This document shows, piece by piece, positions 17,227 through 25,579 of a DNA stretch of 64,000 nt (within the stretch, counting starts at the first letter, position 1; every line of letters starts with the position of its first letter). The position numbers and the translations under genes were made by a program. The stretch comes from Streptococcus parasanguinis (GTDB taxonomy: Bacteria; Bacillota; Bacilli; Lactobacillales; Streptococcaceae), in the NCBI GenBank assembly GCA_905188195.1, contig CAJJKY010000002.1, positions 1-64,000 of the forward strand, written 5' to 3'. The notes under the pieces were generated by a model that was not told where the DNA came from, ran no database searches, and saw only the letters and a list, made by a program, of their open reading frames with translations.

Positions 17227-17898
17227 TTATTTGAAAAAGTTGACATTATGAAGATGAGGAATTTTACGGATATCTTCGATCGCTACTTCACAACTCCTTG
17301 AGTCAACTTCTATAATCATAATCGCTTTTTCTCCAGCTTTTTCCCGCGTCACATTCATTTGTGCAATGTTAATATCATAGCGAGAAAGAGCTTCTGTCAC
17401 ATGAGCGATCATTCCAGGGACGTCCTGGTGAACAATGATAATGGTTGGAGTATTCATATTTAGCGAGATAGCAAAGCCATTTAACTCAGTAACCTGTATG
17501 TTCCCACCACCAATTGAGATTCCAGTGACAGAAATCGTTTTATGATCATTTTTAACAGTAATAGTCGTTGTGTTTGGGTGAGGAGCATTGCTTTCTTTTT
17601 GAATAGACCAAACAATCCGAATGCCTCGTTCATGTGCAATTTTTAGACTATCTGGGATTCTAGGATCATCTGTGTCCATTCCTAAGATGCCCGCTACTAA
17701 GGCTAAATCTGTTCCATGACCACGATAGGTTTTGGCGAAGGAATTAAATAATTGGAACTCAACTTCTTTTGGTTCCTCTCCAAAGATAGAAGAAACAATT
17801 TTACCAATTCGAACAGCACCTGCAGTGTGACTACTGGATGGGCCGATCATCACAGGTCCAATAATATCAAAAACTGATTGGAATTTTAAAGAGTTCAT
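17227..17898 (-). CDS. sdaAB: L-serine dehydratase, iron-sulfur type, beta subunit
   Basis: A 223-residue subunit paired with sdaAA. The N-terminal domain contains GPVMIGPSSSHTAGA (~11-25), the conserved serine-rich loop. The C-terminal ~75 residues form an ACT domain (IIIVHQDVPGMIAHVTEALSRY), probably regulatory. The frame opens at GTG 17919, but AAAGGAG lies between that codon and ATG 17898 at ideal spacing, so 17898 is the start. An extended -10 lies 30 bp upstream. Confidence 0.96.
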   Translation of the reverse strand: MNSLKFQSVFDIIGPVMIGPSSSHTAGAVRIGKIVSSIFGEEPKEVEFQLFNSFAKTYRGHGTDLALVAGILGMDTDDPRIPDSLKIAHERGIRIVWSIQKESNAPHPNTTTITVKNDHKTISVTGISIGGGNIQVTELNGFAISLNMNTPTIIIVHQDVPGMIAHVTEALSRYDINIAQMNVTREKAGEKAIMIIEVDSRSCEVAIEDIRKIPHLHNVNFFK

Positions 17899-17927
17899 GC
17901 TCTGCTCCTTTGTGATCACTTTACTTC

Positions 17928-17936
17928 ATTATATCA
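17928..17936 (-). promoter_or_regulatory. Extended -10 promoter of sdaAB operon
   Basis: Minus strand TGA-TATAAT; no strong -35 seen. Confidence 0.55.
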
Positions 17937-17983
17937 GATATGGCTGATGATTTCTTCTATTTTTCCCGAAATATCTGAGAAAT

Positions 17984-18000
17984 CTTAAAGGGAGCTTAAA
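17984..18000 (-). promoter_or_regulatory. CiaR-type direct repeat
   Basis: On the minus strand TTTAAG-CTCCC-TTTAAG matches the published CiaR pattern NTTAAG-N5-WTTAAG exactly. No -10 box at the usual ~10 bp spacing was found, so a function is uncertain. It lies between divergent sdaAB and LysM gene 2. Confidence 0.4.
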
Positions 18001-18126
18001 GCATTTATATTATCCTGGATTTTTAGTATTTCTAACATCTGACTGAAATATTTGACACATTATTTCAATAAATATGAAATATTTCTTGTGTAGTATAGAG
18101 GTATACTAATAAAGGAGTATATAATA

Positions 18127-18669
18127 ATGAATAAAAAACAAATGATGAAACGAATGATTGGACTTAGTTTACTTGCAGGACTTTTCCTTCCAATTGTAGC
18201 GAATGCAGATTCTTATACTGTAAAATCAGGTGATACTCTATCAGCTATTGCTAAAGAGAAGAACACAACGGTTGATGCAATTGCTAAGAAAAATAAGATT
18301 AGTAACGTGAACCTTATCTCAGTTGGTCAAGTTCTTGAGATTGAAGATGCAAATACAACGCAGAAAACTACGGAGCAAGCTCCTGCTAGTAAAGCTGATA
18401 CTACACAAGCAACAACTACTGTCTCTGCTTCAGATGGTTTGAATGCGGAAGATGCAGCTGCTAAGGAATGGATTGCCCAAAAAGAGTCAAGTGGTAGTTA
18501 TACAGCACAAAATGGCCAATATTATGGTCGTTACCAATTGACTATCACTTATTTGAATGGTGATTTATCACCTGCAAACCAAGAAAAAGTAGCCAATCAA
18601 TATGTTGTCAACCGTTATGGATCATGGTCAGCAGCTAAAAATTTCTGGTTGGCAAATGGCTGGTATTAA
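18127..18669 (+). CDS. Secreted LysM protein, small wall-associated
   Basis: A 180-residue precursor: signal peptide (~1-27, ending VANAD), LysM domain (~28-75, YTVKSGDTLSAIA...LISVGQVLEI), Thr/Gln-rich linker, and a C-terminal ~65-residue module beginning AAAKEWIAQKESSGSY and ending KNFWLANGWY, resembling the aggregation-promoting-factor or lysozyme-like tail of other Gram-positive proteins (Glu in QKESSG is the candidate catalytic residue). RBS AAAGGAG (18111-18117) and ATG 18127 are clear. It parallels the LysM protein at 15045 in architecture but differs in the C-terminal module. Confidence 0.87.
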   Translation: MNKKQMMKRMIGLSLLAGLFLPIVANADSYTVKSGDTLSAIAKEKNTTVDAIAKKNKISNVNLISVGQVLEIEDANTTQKTTEQAPASKADTTQATTTVSASDGLNAEDAAAKEWIAQKESSGSYTAQNGQYYGRYQLTITYLNGDLSPANQEKVANQYVVNRYGSWSAAKNFWLANGWY

Positions 18670-18674
18670 ATTCG

Positions 18675-18709
18675 TTTAAAAAGAGTTCTTGAATAGGACT
18701 CTTTTTAAA
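18675..18709 (+). terminator. Terminator of LysM gene 2
   Basis: TTTAAAAAGAGTTC / GACTCTTTTTAAA stem with T-rich right arm, directly after the stop codon. Confidence 0.8.
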
Positions 18710-18726
18710 TTTACAGACTTGTAAAC
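18709..18726. repeat. TTTACA-N4-TGTAAA palindrome
   Basis: A-TTTACA-GACT-TGTAAA-C immediately after the terminator of LysM gene 2. Member of the dispersed palindrome set. Confidence 0.7.
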
Positions 18727-18763
18727 CCATCGATCCTGATCAACAAAAAGAATAGTAAGATGC

Positions 18764-18792
18764 TTGTTTTCTAATATAAAGCGTGTTAAAAT
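18764..18792 (+). promoter_or_regulatory. mnmA promoter
   Basis: TTGTTT, 17-base spacer, TAAAAT with TGT in the extended -10 position. Confidence 0.7.
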
Positions 18793-18806
18793 GGTAACTG
18801 CTCAAA

Positions 18807-18847
18807 ACGACCTTCAATCGTTGAAGCAAACCACGACCTTCAATCGT
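18807..18847 (+). repeat. Direct repeat in the mnmA leader
   Basis: ACGACCTTCAATCGT occurs at 18807-18821 and again at 18833-18847. Each copy has ACGA/TCGT ends able to pair, and the first continues into CTTCAATCGTTGAAG, a 6-base-arm palindrome. It lies between promoter and start codon, within the transcribed leader. Confidence 0.75.
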
Positions 18848-18873
18848 GAGAAACGAAAAGATGGGAGAAATCT

Positions 18874-19995
18874 ATGAGTGATAACTCGAAAACACGTGTT
18901 GTTGTTGGTATGAGTGGTGGTGTGGATTCATCTGTAACAGCTTTATTATTAAAGCAACAGGGTTACGATGTCATCGGCATCTTCATGAAAAACTGGGACG
19001 ACACAGACGAAAATGGCGTATGTACAGCTACAGAAGATTACAAAGATGTAGCAGCGGTTGCAGACCAAATTGGCATTCCTTACTATTCTGTCAACTTTGA
19101 GAAAGAATACTGGGATCGTGTCTTTGAATATTTCCTTGCCGAATACCGAGCTGGTCGAACACCAAATCCGGATGTCATGTGTAATAAGGAAATCAAATTT
19201 AAGGCCTTTTTAGATTATGCTATGACACTCGGTGCAGATTATGTAGCGACAGGGCACTATGCGCGTGTGGCGCGTGATGAGGATGGCATTGTTCATATGT
19301 TACGTGGCGTTGACAACGGGAAGGACCAAACTTATTTCTTAAGCCAACTGTCACAAGAACAACTTCAAAAAACCATGTTCCCATTGGGACATTTGGAAAA
19401 GCCTGAGGTTCGCCGTCTAGCTGAAGAAGCTGGATTGGCAACAGCTAAAAAGAAAGACTCAACTGGAATTTGCTTTATCGGAGAAAAGAATTTCAAAGAG
19501 TTTCTAGGGAACTACCTTCCTGCCCAACCAGGTCGAATGATGACCATCGATGGACGAGATATGGGCGAACATGCTGGTTTGATGTATTACACAATCGGTC
19601 AACGGGGTGGGCTTGGAATTGGTGGCCAACAAGGTGGAGACAATGCTCCATGGTTTGTAGTTGGTAAAGACCTCAGTCAAAATATTCTTTATGTCGGTCA
19701 AGGCTTCTACCATGAAGCATTGATGTCAACAAGTTTACAGGCTAGTCAAGTTCACTTTACACGAGATATGCCAGAAGAGTTTACATTAGAGTGTACAGCT
19801 AAGTTCCGCTATCGTCAACCTGACTCCAAGGTGACTGTACACGTTAAAGGTGACAAGGCAGAAGTGATTTTCGCAGAACCTCAACGGGCCATTACGCCTG
19901 GGCAGGCTGTTGTCTTTTACGATGGTGAAGAGTGTCTCGGAGGTGGTTTGATTGATAATGCCTACCGGGATGGAGAAGTTTGTCAGTATATTTAA
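18874..19995 (+). CDS. mnmA: tRNA-specific 2-thiouridylase MnmA
   Basis: Adds sulfur at position 2 of wobble U34 in tRNAs for Lys, Glu and Gln. The 373 residues show the PP-loop GMSGGVDSSV (~12-21), the catalytic Cys in NPDVMCN (~105) and the second Cys in STGICFIG (~203), followed by the beta-barrel C-terminal domain. RBS GGGAGA precedes ATG 18874. It lies upstream of two Nudix genes and mnmG, whose product modifies position 5 of the same nucleotide. Confidence 0.97.
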   Translation: MSDNSKTRVVVGMSGGVDSSVTALLLKQQGYDVIGIFMKNWDDTDENGVCTATEDYKDVAAVADQIGIPYYSVNFEKEYWDRVFEYFLAEYRAGRTPNPDVMCNKEIKFKAFLDYAMTLGADYVATGHYARVARDEDGIVHMLRGVDNGKDQTYFLSQLSQEQLQKTMFPLGHLEKPEVRRLAEEAGLATAKKKDSTGICFIGEKNFKEFLGNYLPAQPGRMMTIDGRDMGEHAGLMYYTIGQRGGLGIGGQQGGDNAPWFVVGKDLSQNILYVGQGFYHEALMSTSLQASQVHFTRDMPEEFTLECTAKFRYRQPDSKVTVHVKGDKAEVIFAEPQRAITPGQAVVFYDGEECLGGGLIDNAYRDGEVCQYI

Positions 19996-19996
19996 A

Positions 19997-20024
19997 TTGA
20001 CAAATTTTCGCAATTTGCTACAAT
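19997..20024 (+). promoter_or_regulatory. Promoter of the Nudix-Nudix-mnmG unit
   Basis: Perfect TTGACA starts one base after the mnmA stop; 16-base spacer; TACAAT. The ~100-base leader that follows has only a weak GCAGG/CCTGC hairpin. Confidence 0.7.
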
Positions 20025-20134
20025 AAGAAAAGCAATAGAAATGATGGTCAAAGCTCATGGATGTTGCAGGCTTTTTTGTCCTGCACTTCTCAGAGTTTTG
20101 ACTGTTTTTGTGTCTTTTAAGGGAAAGGATAAAA

Positions 20135-20590
20135 ATGAGTCAGCAAGACTTTCGGACAAAAGTGGGGAATACGGTTTTTGGTGTTCGGGCGACAGCCTTG
20201 ATTGTAGAAGAGGGCAAGTTGTTAGTGGTAGAAGATGAGGATGGTTTTTACACGATTGGTGGTGCGATCCAAGTCGGCGAAAGAACGGAAGAGGCTGTAA
20301 TTCGTGAAGTGAAAGAAGAGCTGGGTGTCAAAGCTCAAGCTGGGCAACTAGCTTTTGTGGTTGAAAATCGTTTTGAACAAGCTGGTGTCCACTTCCATAA
20401 TATCGAGTTTCATTATTTGGTGGACTTGCTTGAGGATGCTCCATTGACTATGCAGGAAGATGCAAGGCAATTACCTTGTCGGTGGATAGCTCTGAATCAA
20501 TTGCATACAGTTCCTCTGAAACCAGGCTTTTTAAAAATAGTCTTACCAGAATGGGACGGGCAACTAAGACACATCCATTTTGAGAAATAG
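20135..20590 (+). CDS. Nudix hydrolase 1
   Basis: A 151-residue member of the Nudix superfamily, which hydrolyses nucleoside-diphosphate derivatives. The Nudix box is complete: GGAIQVGERTEEAVIREVKE followed by ELGV (residues ~45-68). Substrate cannot be deduced. ATG 20135 is chosen over an upstream in-frame ATG because GGAAAGGA lies just before it and SQQDFR begins the conserved fold. It is separated by 11 bp from a second Nudix gene. Confidence 0.9.
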   Translation: MSQQDFRTKVGNTVFGVRATALIVEEGKLLVVEDEDGFYTIGGAIQVGERTEEAVIREVKEELGVKAQAGQLAFVVENRFEQAGVHFHNIEFHYLVDLLEDAPLTMQEDARQLPCRWIALNQLHTVPLKPGFLKIVLPEWDGQLRHIHFEK

Positions 20591-20601
20591 TAGAGAAAAT
20601 A

Positions 20602-21030
20602 ATGGTTAAGCTTATTGCCCATGTACTTGTTCATAGTGGTGATGATTATTTGCTCATTCAGCGTTCGGAAATTAAAAGAGGACAACCCAACGTTTATCCA
20701 ACTTACTGGGATATTCCTGGTGGTGGGGTTGAAAAGGGTGAGCTTCCGCGAAATGGGGCTCTTAGAGAATGTGTTGAAGAAGCGGGAGTTAGGCTAGATA
20801 GCAGTTCGCTCAAACTTCTTCACGAAGATAGTCAACTGGATACCTCTAAGGATACTGTCTTTACTCGCTTAGTTTATAAAGCAGAGTGGGTTGGGGAGAA
20901 GCCAATTATCAGATTAGATCCTGAAGAGCATACACATTTTAAATGGGTTACCATGGATCAAGCTCTAGAGGAGGAGAAGCTAGTTCCTTATTTGCGAGAA
21001 ATTTTTGAAAGGTTAAGAAATGACTTATAA
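20602..21030 (+). CDS. Nudix hydrolase 2
   Basis: A 142-residue Nudix protein with the box GGGVEKGELPRNGALRECVE followed by EAGV (~36-59). It opens with VKLIAHVLVHSGDDYLLIQRSE, as in MutT/ADP-ribose-like members. Its low similarity to the neighbouring Nudix protein argues against a recent duplication. Its end overlaps mnmG by 11 bp, so mnmG translation is likely coupled to it. Confidence 0.9.
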   Translation: MVKLIAHVLVHSGDDYLLIQRSEIKRGQPNVYPTYWDIPGGGVEKGELPRNGALRECVEEAGVRLDSSSLKLLHEDSQLDTSKDTVFTRLVYKAEWVGEKPIIRLDPEEHTHFKWVTMDQALEEEKLVPYLREIFERLRNDL

Positions 21031-22930
21031 CTTTATAGAAGAATACGATATCATTGTAATCGGTGCGGGGCATGCGGGAGTAGAAGCCTCTCTAGCTGCT
21101 AGCCGTATGGGTTGTAAGGTCTTACTTGCGACTATTAACATTGAAATGCTGGCTTTTATGCCTTGTAATCCCTCTATTGGTGGTTCTGCTAAGGGGATTG
21201 TCGTGCGTGAAGTCGATGCCCTCGGTGGAGAAATGGCGAAGAACATCGACAAGACCTACATCCAAATGAAAATGCTCAATACTGGTAAAGGTCCTGCGGT
21301 TCGTGCACTTCGGGCTCAAGCAGACAAAGAACTTTACTCAAAAGAAATGCGGAAAACGGTTGAAAATCAAGAAAATTTAACTCTTCGCCAAACTATGATT
21401 GATGAGATTTTGGTGGAGAATGGTAAGGTTGTTGGTGTAAGGACTGCAACTCACCAAGAATATGGAGCAAAGGCTGTTATTGTCACTACTGGGACAGCTT
21501 TACGCGGAGAAATTATCATTGGAGATCTCAAGTATTCGTCAGGACCTAATCATAGTCTAGCTTCTATCAATTTGGCCGATAATCTCAAACAGCTAGGATT
21601 AGAAATTGGACGTTTCAAAACAGGGACGCCACCTCGTGTAAAGGCGTCGTCAATTAATTATGACGAAACGGAAATTCAACCCGGAGATGAAGCTCCTAAT
21701 CATTTTTCTTATACATCGCGTGATGAAGATTATGTAAAGGATCAGGTTCCTTGTTGGTTAACTTATACGAATGGGCATAGCCATGAGATTATCCAAAATA
21801 ATTTACACCGGGCACCTATGTTTACAGGGGTTGTAAAGGGAGTAGGTCCTCGCTATTGTCCGTCCATTGAGGATAAAATTGTCCGTTTTGCTGACAAAGA
21901 GCGTCATCAACTATTCTTAGAACCTGAGGGACGAAACACAGAAGAAGTCTATGTTCAAGGGCTGTCAACGAGTTTACCGGAGGATGTTCAGCGGGATCTC
22001 GTCCATTCTATTAAGGGACTTGAGAAGGCAGAAATGATGCGAACGGGTTATGCGATTGAGTATGATATGGTTTTGCCTCATCAATTGCGCGCAACTTTGG
22101 AAACTAAGAAAATTTCAGGTCTCTTTACAGCTGGCCAAACCAATGGAACGTCTGGCTATGAGGAGGCTGCTGGTCAAGGGATTATTGCAGGGATCAATGC
22201 GGCTCTAAAAATCCAAGGAAAACCAGAACTCATTTTGAAACGCAGTGATGGTTATATTGGGGTCATGATCGATGACTTGGTAACAAAGGGAACGATCGAA
22301 CCGTATCGTTTGTTAACAAGCCGTGCAGAATACCGTCTGATTTTGCGTCATGATAATGCCGATATGCGCTTGACAGAAATGGGACGAGCAATTGGATTGG
22401 TAGATGATGAACGTTGGCAACGTTTCGAAACCAAGAAGTATCAGTTTGAAAACGAGATGAAGCGTTTGGATAGCATTAAGTTAAAGCCTGTAAAGGAAAC
22501 CAATGAGAAGGTTGCTGCAATGGGCTTTAAACCATTGACAGATGCTGTCACTGCTAAAGAATTCTTGCGAAGACCAGAAGTCTCTTACCAAGATGTGGTA
22601 GAATTTATCGGTCCTGCAGCTGAAGAACTGGATGATAAAATCATTGAATTGATTGAAACTGAAATTAAATACGAAGGCTATATTTCAAAAGCAATGGACC
22701 AAGTCGAAAAAATGAAGCGTATGGAAGAAAAACGAATTCCTGCGAATATTGACTGGGATGATATTGACTCTATTGCAACCGAAGCGCGTCAAAAATTTAA
22801 ATTAATTAATCCAGAAACGATTGGTCAAGCAAGTCGTATCTCAGGTGTCAATCCAGCGGATATCTCTATTTTAATGGTTTACTTGGAAGGTAAATCTCGG
22901 AGTATCTCCAAAAACAAAGCAAACCACTAA
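21020..22930 (+). CDS. mnmG: tRNA cmnm5U modification enzyme MnmG (GidA)
   Basis: FAD-dependent subunit which, with MnmE, builds the carboxymethylaminomethyl group on U34 of certain tRNAs. It has 636 residues. The N-terminal dinucleotide-binding motif is IVIGAGHAGVEAS (~11-23). The conserved NPSIGGSAKG and PPRVKASSI stretches and the C-terminal helical region (VNPADISILMVYLEGK) are present. The start overlaps the upstream Nudix gene. Terminator at 22932. Confidence 0.98.
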   Translation: MTYNFIEEYDIIVIGAGHAGVEASLAASRMGCKVLLATINIEMLAFMPCNPSIGGSAKGIVVREVDALGGEMAKNIDKTYIQMKMLNTGKGPAVRALRAQADKELYSKEMRKTVENQENLTLRQTMIDEILVENGKVVGVRTATHQEYGAKAVIVTTGTALRGEIIIGDLKYSSGPNHSLASINLADNLKQLGLEIGRFKTGTPPRVKASSINYDETEIQPGDEAPNHFSYTSRDEDYVKDQVPCWLTYTNGHSHEIIQNNLHRAPMFTGVVKGVGPRYCPSIEDKIVRFADKERHQLFLEPEGRNTEEVYVQGLSTSLPEDVQRDLVHSIKGLEKAEMMRTGYAIEYDMVLPHQLRATLETKKISGLFTAGQTNGTSGYEEAAGQGIIAGINAALKIQGKPELILKRSDGYIGVMIDDLVTKGTIEPYRLLTSRAEYRLILRHDNADMRLTEMGRAIGLVDDERWQRFETKKYQFENEMKRLDSIKLKPVKETNEKVAAMGFKPLTDAVTAKEFLRRPEVSYQDVVEFIGPAAEELDDKIIELIETEIKYEGYISKAMDQVEKMKRMEEKRIPANIDWDDIDSIATEARQKFKLINPETIGQASRISGVNPADISILMVYLEGKSRSISKNKANH

Positions 22931-22931
22931 T

Positions 22932-22966
22932 CAAATGAGGCTGAGATAATGTTTCAGCCTCATTTT
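22932..22966 (+). terminator. mnmG terminator
   Basis: AAATGAGGCTGA / TCAGCCTCATTT, 12-base perfect stem, 9-base loop, T tail. Confidence 0.9.
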
Positions 22967-22990
22967 TATAGATTAAAATCTGTTGTTGCT

Positions 22991-23008
22991 GTTTACATAG
23001 TTGTAAAC
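22991..23008. repeat. GTTTACA-N4-TGTAAAC palindrome
   Basis: Perfect 7+7 inverted repeat with TAGT centre, ~95 bp upstream of the gdpP -10 box. A further half-site CATTTACAAA follows. Confidence 0.7.
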
Positions 23009-23101
23009 GTCATTTACAAAGTAGTGAAGCGGAGGAAGAGCTTTTTACGGGTCGATCTTCTATGTAATATAGAGAGAAACCTCGCTTTTTACCTCTATTT
23101 A

Positions 23102-23110
23102 TGGTATAAT
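23102..23110 (+). promoter_or_regulatory. gdpP promoter (extended -10)
   Basis: TGG-TATAAT with no recognisable -35. The predicted start site is only ~10 bases before the start codon, so the leader barely contains the RBS AGAAGAGG (23115-23122). Confidence 0.65.
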
Positions 23111-23125
23111 TCCGAGAAGAGGTTT

Positions 23126-25105
23126 ATGATGAAAAAATTTCGTTTATCGTTCATCCATTATGTGTTAATTGGTTTTATGTCATTTGCAATTTTAGCAATT
23201 TTTTTAAGAATCTTTGGCAAAGGCTATGTAACTCTCATTGCAATTTTTTTAGTCTTAGCTGGATTGATTGCTTTATTTGAATACCAGTTACAAATTTCAG
23301 AGTTAGATGAATTAGAACAAATACAATATGTGAACCATCAGGCAGAAAGCGGATTAGCATCTCTCCTTGATAAAATGCCTGTTGGAGTTATCAAAATTAA
23401 TGAAGAGTCAAATGAAGTAGAGTGGTTCAACCCTTATGCTGAATTGATTTTTTCAACAGATGATGGGGACTTTGATGTTGAATCCTTGAAAAAGTTGCTC
23501 AATACTCTGTTTGAGGATAAAGGACACTATGTCACTGTAGCCGATAAGAAATATTCCGTTTACTTTGATCAGACGTCTAGTGTTGTTTACTTTTTTGATG
23601 TTTCAAGTGAGTATGAAGCAACTGTGGGGTTGGTGACAACTCGTCCCGTTATCGGTATTATTTCTGTTGATAACTATGATGATCTAGAAGATGTCATTTC
23701 AGACTCTGATATTAGCAATATCAATAGTTTTATTGCCAACTTTGTAGAAGAGTTTACAGCTCATTACCATATGTTTTACAGACGTGTGGGGATGGATCGT
23801 TTCTATTTGTTTACAGACTACACGGTCTTAGAACAGTTGATGGAATCAAAATTTTCAGTCATCGATCAATTCCGTGAAGAAGCTAAAAATCGTGAGCTAC
23901 CTATTACCTTAAGTATGGGATTCTCGTACGGTGACGGGAAGCATGATGAGATTGGTAAAGGGGCTCTCTTGAACCTAAACCTTGCAGAAGTTCGTGGTGG
24001 GGATCAAGCGGTTGTCAAGGAAAATGATGAACAGAAAAACCCTATTTTCTTTGGTGGGGGAACAGCTTCGGCTGTGAAGCGGACTCGGACTCGCACACGC
24101 GCTATGATGACAGCTATTTCGGATAAGATCAAATCCGTTGATCAAGTCTTCATTGTTGGGCATAGAAACTTGGATATGGACGCTCTAGGAGCGTCTGTGG
24201 GAATGCAGTTTTTCTCTAGCAATATTTTGGCCTCCTCTTATGTGGTCTATGACCCGCATGCAATGGCAAGTGATATTTCAAGAGCGATTGCGAAACTAGA
24301 AGAAGAGCAGGTAACGAAAATCCTTTCCCTAGAGGAAGCCATGCAAATGGTGACGGATCGCTCTTTGTTAATTATGGTTGACCATTCTAAGACAGCTTTG
24401 ACCCTTTCTAAAGAATTTTATCAGGAATTTCAACAGATTATTGTCATTGACCATCACCGTCGGGACGATGATTTCCCTGAAAATGTTCTGATCACCTATA
24501 TTGAAAGTGGAGCAAGTAGTGCGAGCGAATTGGTTAGTGAACTGATTCAGTTCCAGAAGTCGAAGAAAAATCGGTTAACGAAGATTCAAGCTAGTGTCTT
24601 GATGGCTGGGATCATGCTGGATACTAAGAACTTCTCCACACGTGTTACAAGTCGGACCTTTGATGTGGCGAGTTACCTTCGTTCAAGAGGTAGTGATAGT
24701 GTAGCCATCCAGGAGATCTCTGCGATTCAGTTTGACGAGTACCGCGAAGTGAACGAACTGATCTTGACTGGTGAAAAGATTTTGCCGCATATCATCGTAG
24801 CTTGTGCCAATACGACTAAAGCCTATGATTCAGTAACCATTAGTAAGGCTGCTGATAGTATGCTGGCCATGTCTGAGGTGGAAGCAACCTTTGTCATTGC
24901 TTGTAATCAAAGTGGAACTGTCTCGATTTCTGCACGTAGTCGAAGCAAAGTCAATGTACAGCGTATCATGGAACAGCTTGGCGGAGGAGGTCATTTCAAT
25001 TCGGCGGCTTCTCAAATTGAGGGTCAAGATTTGATGAGTATTCGTCAACAATTGATTGAGACTATTGAAAACGAAGTAACTATTGAAAAGGAGAATGTAG
25101 AATGA
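23126..25105 (+). CDS. gdpP: Cyclic-di-AMP phosphodiesterase GdpP
   Basis: Membrane enzyme hydrolysing c-di-AMP to pApA, controlling wall and osmotic homeostasis. With ATG 23126 (or the adjacent 23129) it has ~659 residues, the family size. Two N-terminal helices (~8-55) are followed by a PAS-like region, a degenerate GGDEF domain and the DHH/DHHA1 catalytic part: NLDMDALGA (~350), VDHSK, VIDHHRR, and GGGGHFNSAA near the end. The frame continues upstream to 22949, but those codons lie before the promoter. Ends in a 4-bp overlap with rplI. Confidence 0.96.
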   Translation: MMKKFRLSFIHYVLIGFMSFAILAIFLRIFGKGYVTLIAIFLVLAGLIALFEYQLQISELDELEQIQYVNHQAESGLASLLDKMPVGVIKINEESNEVEWFNPYAELIFSTDDGDFDVESLKKLLNTLFEDKGHYVTVADKKYSVYFDQTSSVVYFFDVSSEYEATVGLVTTRPVIGIISVDNYDDLEDVISDSDISNINSFIANFVEEFTAHYHMFYRRVGMDRFYLFTDYTVLEQLMESKFSVIDQFREEAKNRELPITLSMGFSYGDGKHDEIGKGALLNLNLAEVRGGDQAVVKENDEQKNPIFFGGGTASAVKRTRTRTRAMMTAISDKIKSVDQVFIVGHRNLDMDALGASVGMQFFSSNILASSYVVYDPHAMASDISRAIAKLEEEQVTKILSLEEAMQMVTDRSLLIMVDHSKTALTLSKEFYQEFQQIIVIDHHRRDDDFPENVLITYIESGASSASELVSELIQFQKSKKNRLTKIQASVLMAGIMLDTKNFSTRVTSRTFDVASYLRSRGSDSVAIQEISAIQFDEYREVNELILTGEKILPHIIVACANTTKAYDSVTISKAADSMLAMSEVEATFVIACNQSGTVSISARSRSKVNVQRIMEQLGGGGHFNSAASQIEGQDLMSIRQQLIETIENEVTIEKENVE

Positions 25106-25554
25106 AAGTTATTTTCTTAGCGGATGTAAAAGGTAAAGGTAAGAAAGGCGAAATTAAAGAAGTGCCTACTGGTTATGCACAAAACTTTTTGATCAAGAAA
25201 AATCTTGCGAAAGAAGCCAATGCCCAAGCAATCGGTGAACTTCGTGGAAAGCAAAAGTCAGAAGACAAAGCGCATGCTGAATTGTTAGCAGAAGCGCAAA
25301 AGATTAAAGCAAAATTAGAAGAAGAAGCAACTGTTGTTCAATTCACGGAAAAAATTGGGCCAGATGGCCGTACTTTCGGCTCTATTACCAATAAAAAGAT
25401 TGCAGAAGAGCTTGAGAAACAATTTGGCATTAAAATTGATAAACGTCATATCCAAGTTTCCTCTCCAATTCGTTCAACAGGTTTGATTGACGTCCCTGTA
25501 AAAATTTATCAAGATGTTACAGGTGTGATTAATATTCGTGTAAACGAAGGGTAA
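25102..25554 (+). CDS. rplI: 50S ribosomal protein L9
   Basis: 150 residues, full length. The N-terminal domain KVIFLADVKGKGKKGEIKEVPTGYAQNFL is the L9 signature, followed by the long connecting helix (~40-75) and the C-terminal rRNA-binding domain with GRTFGSIT. Translation is coupled to gdpP (ATGA overlap). The gdpP-rplI-dnaB order is conserved in Firmicutes. Confidence 0.98.
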   Translation: MKVIFLADVKGKGKKGEIKEVPTGYAQNFLIKKNLAKEANAQAIGELRGKQKSEDKAHAELLAEAQKIKAKLEEEATVVQFTEKIGPDGRTFGSITNKKIAEELEKQFGIKIDKRHIQVSSPIRSTGLIDVPVKIYQDVTGVINIRVNEG

Positions 25555-25579
25555 ACACGATCGATAGAAAGGTTTTTTT

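Noticed and set aside
18797..18850. BOX element in the mnmA leader
   Set aside because: CTGCTCAAAACGACC looks slightly BOX-like but the boxA and boxC sequences do not continue.
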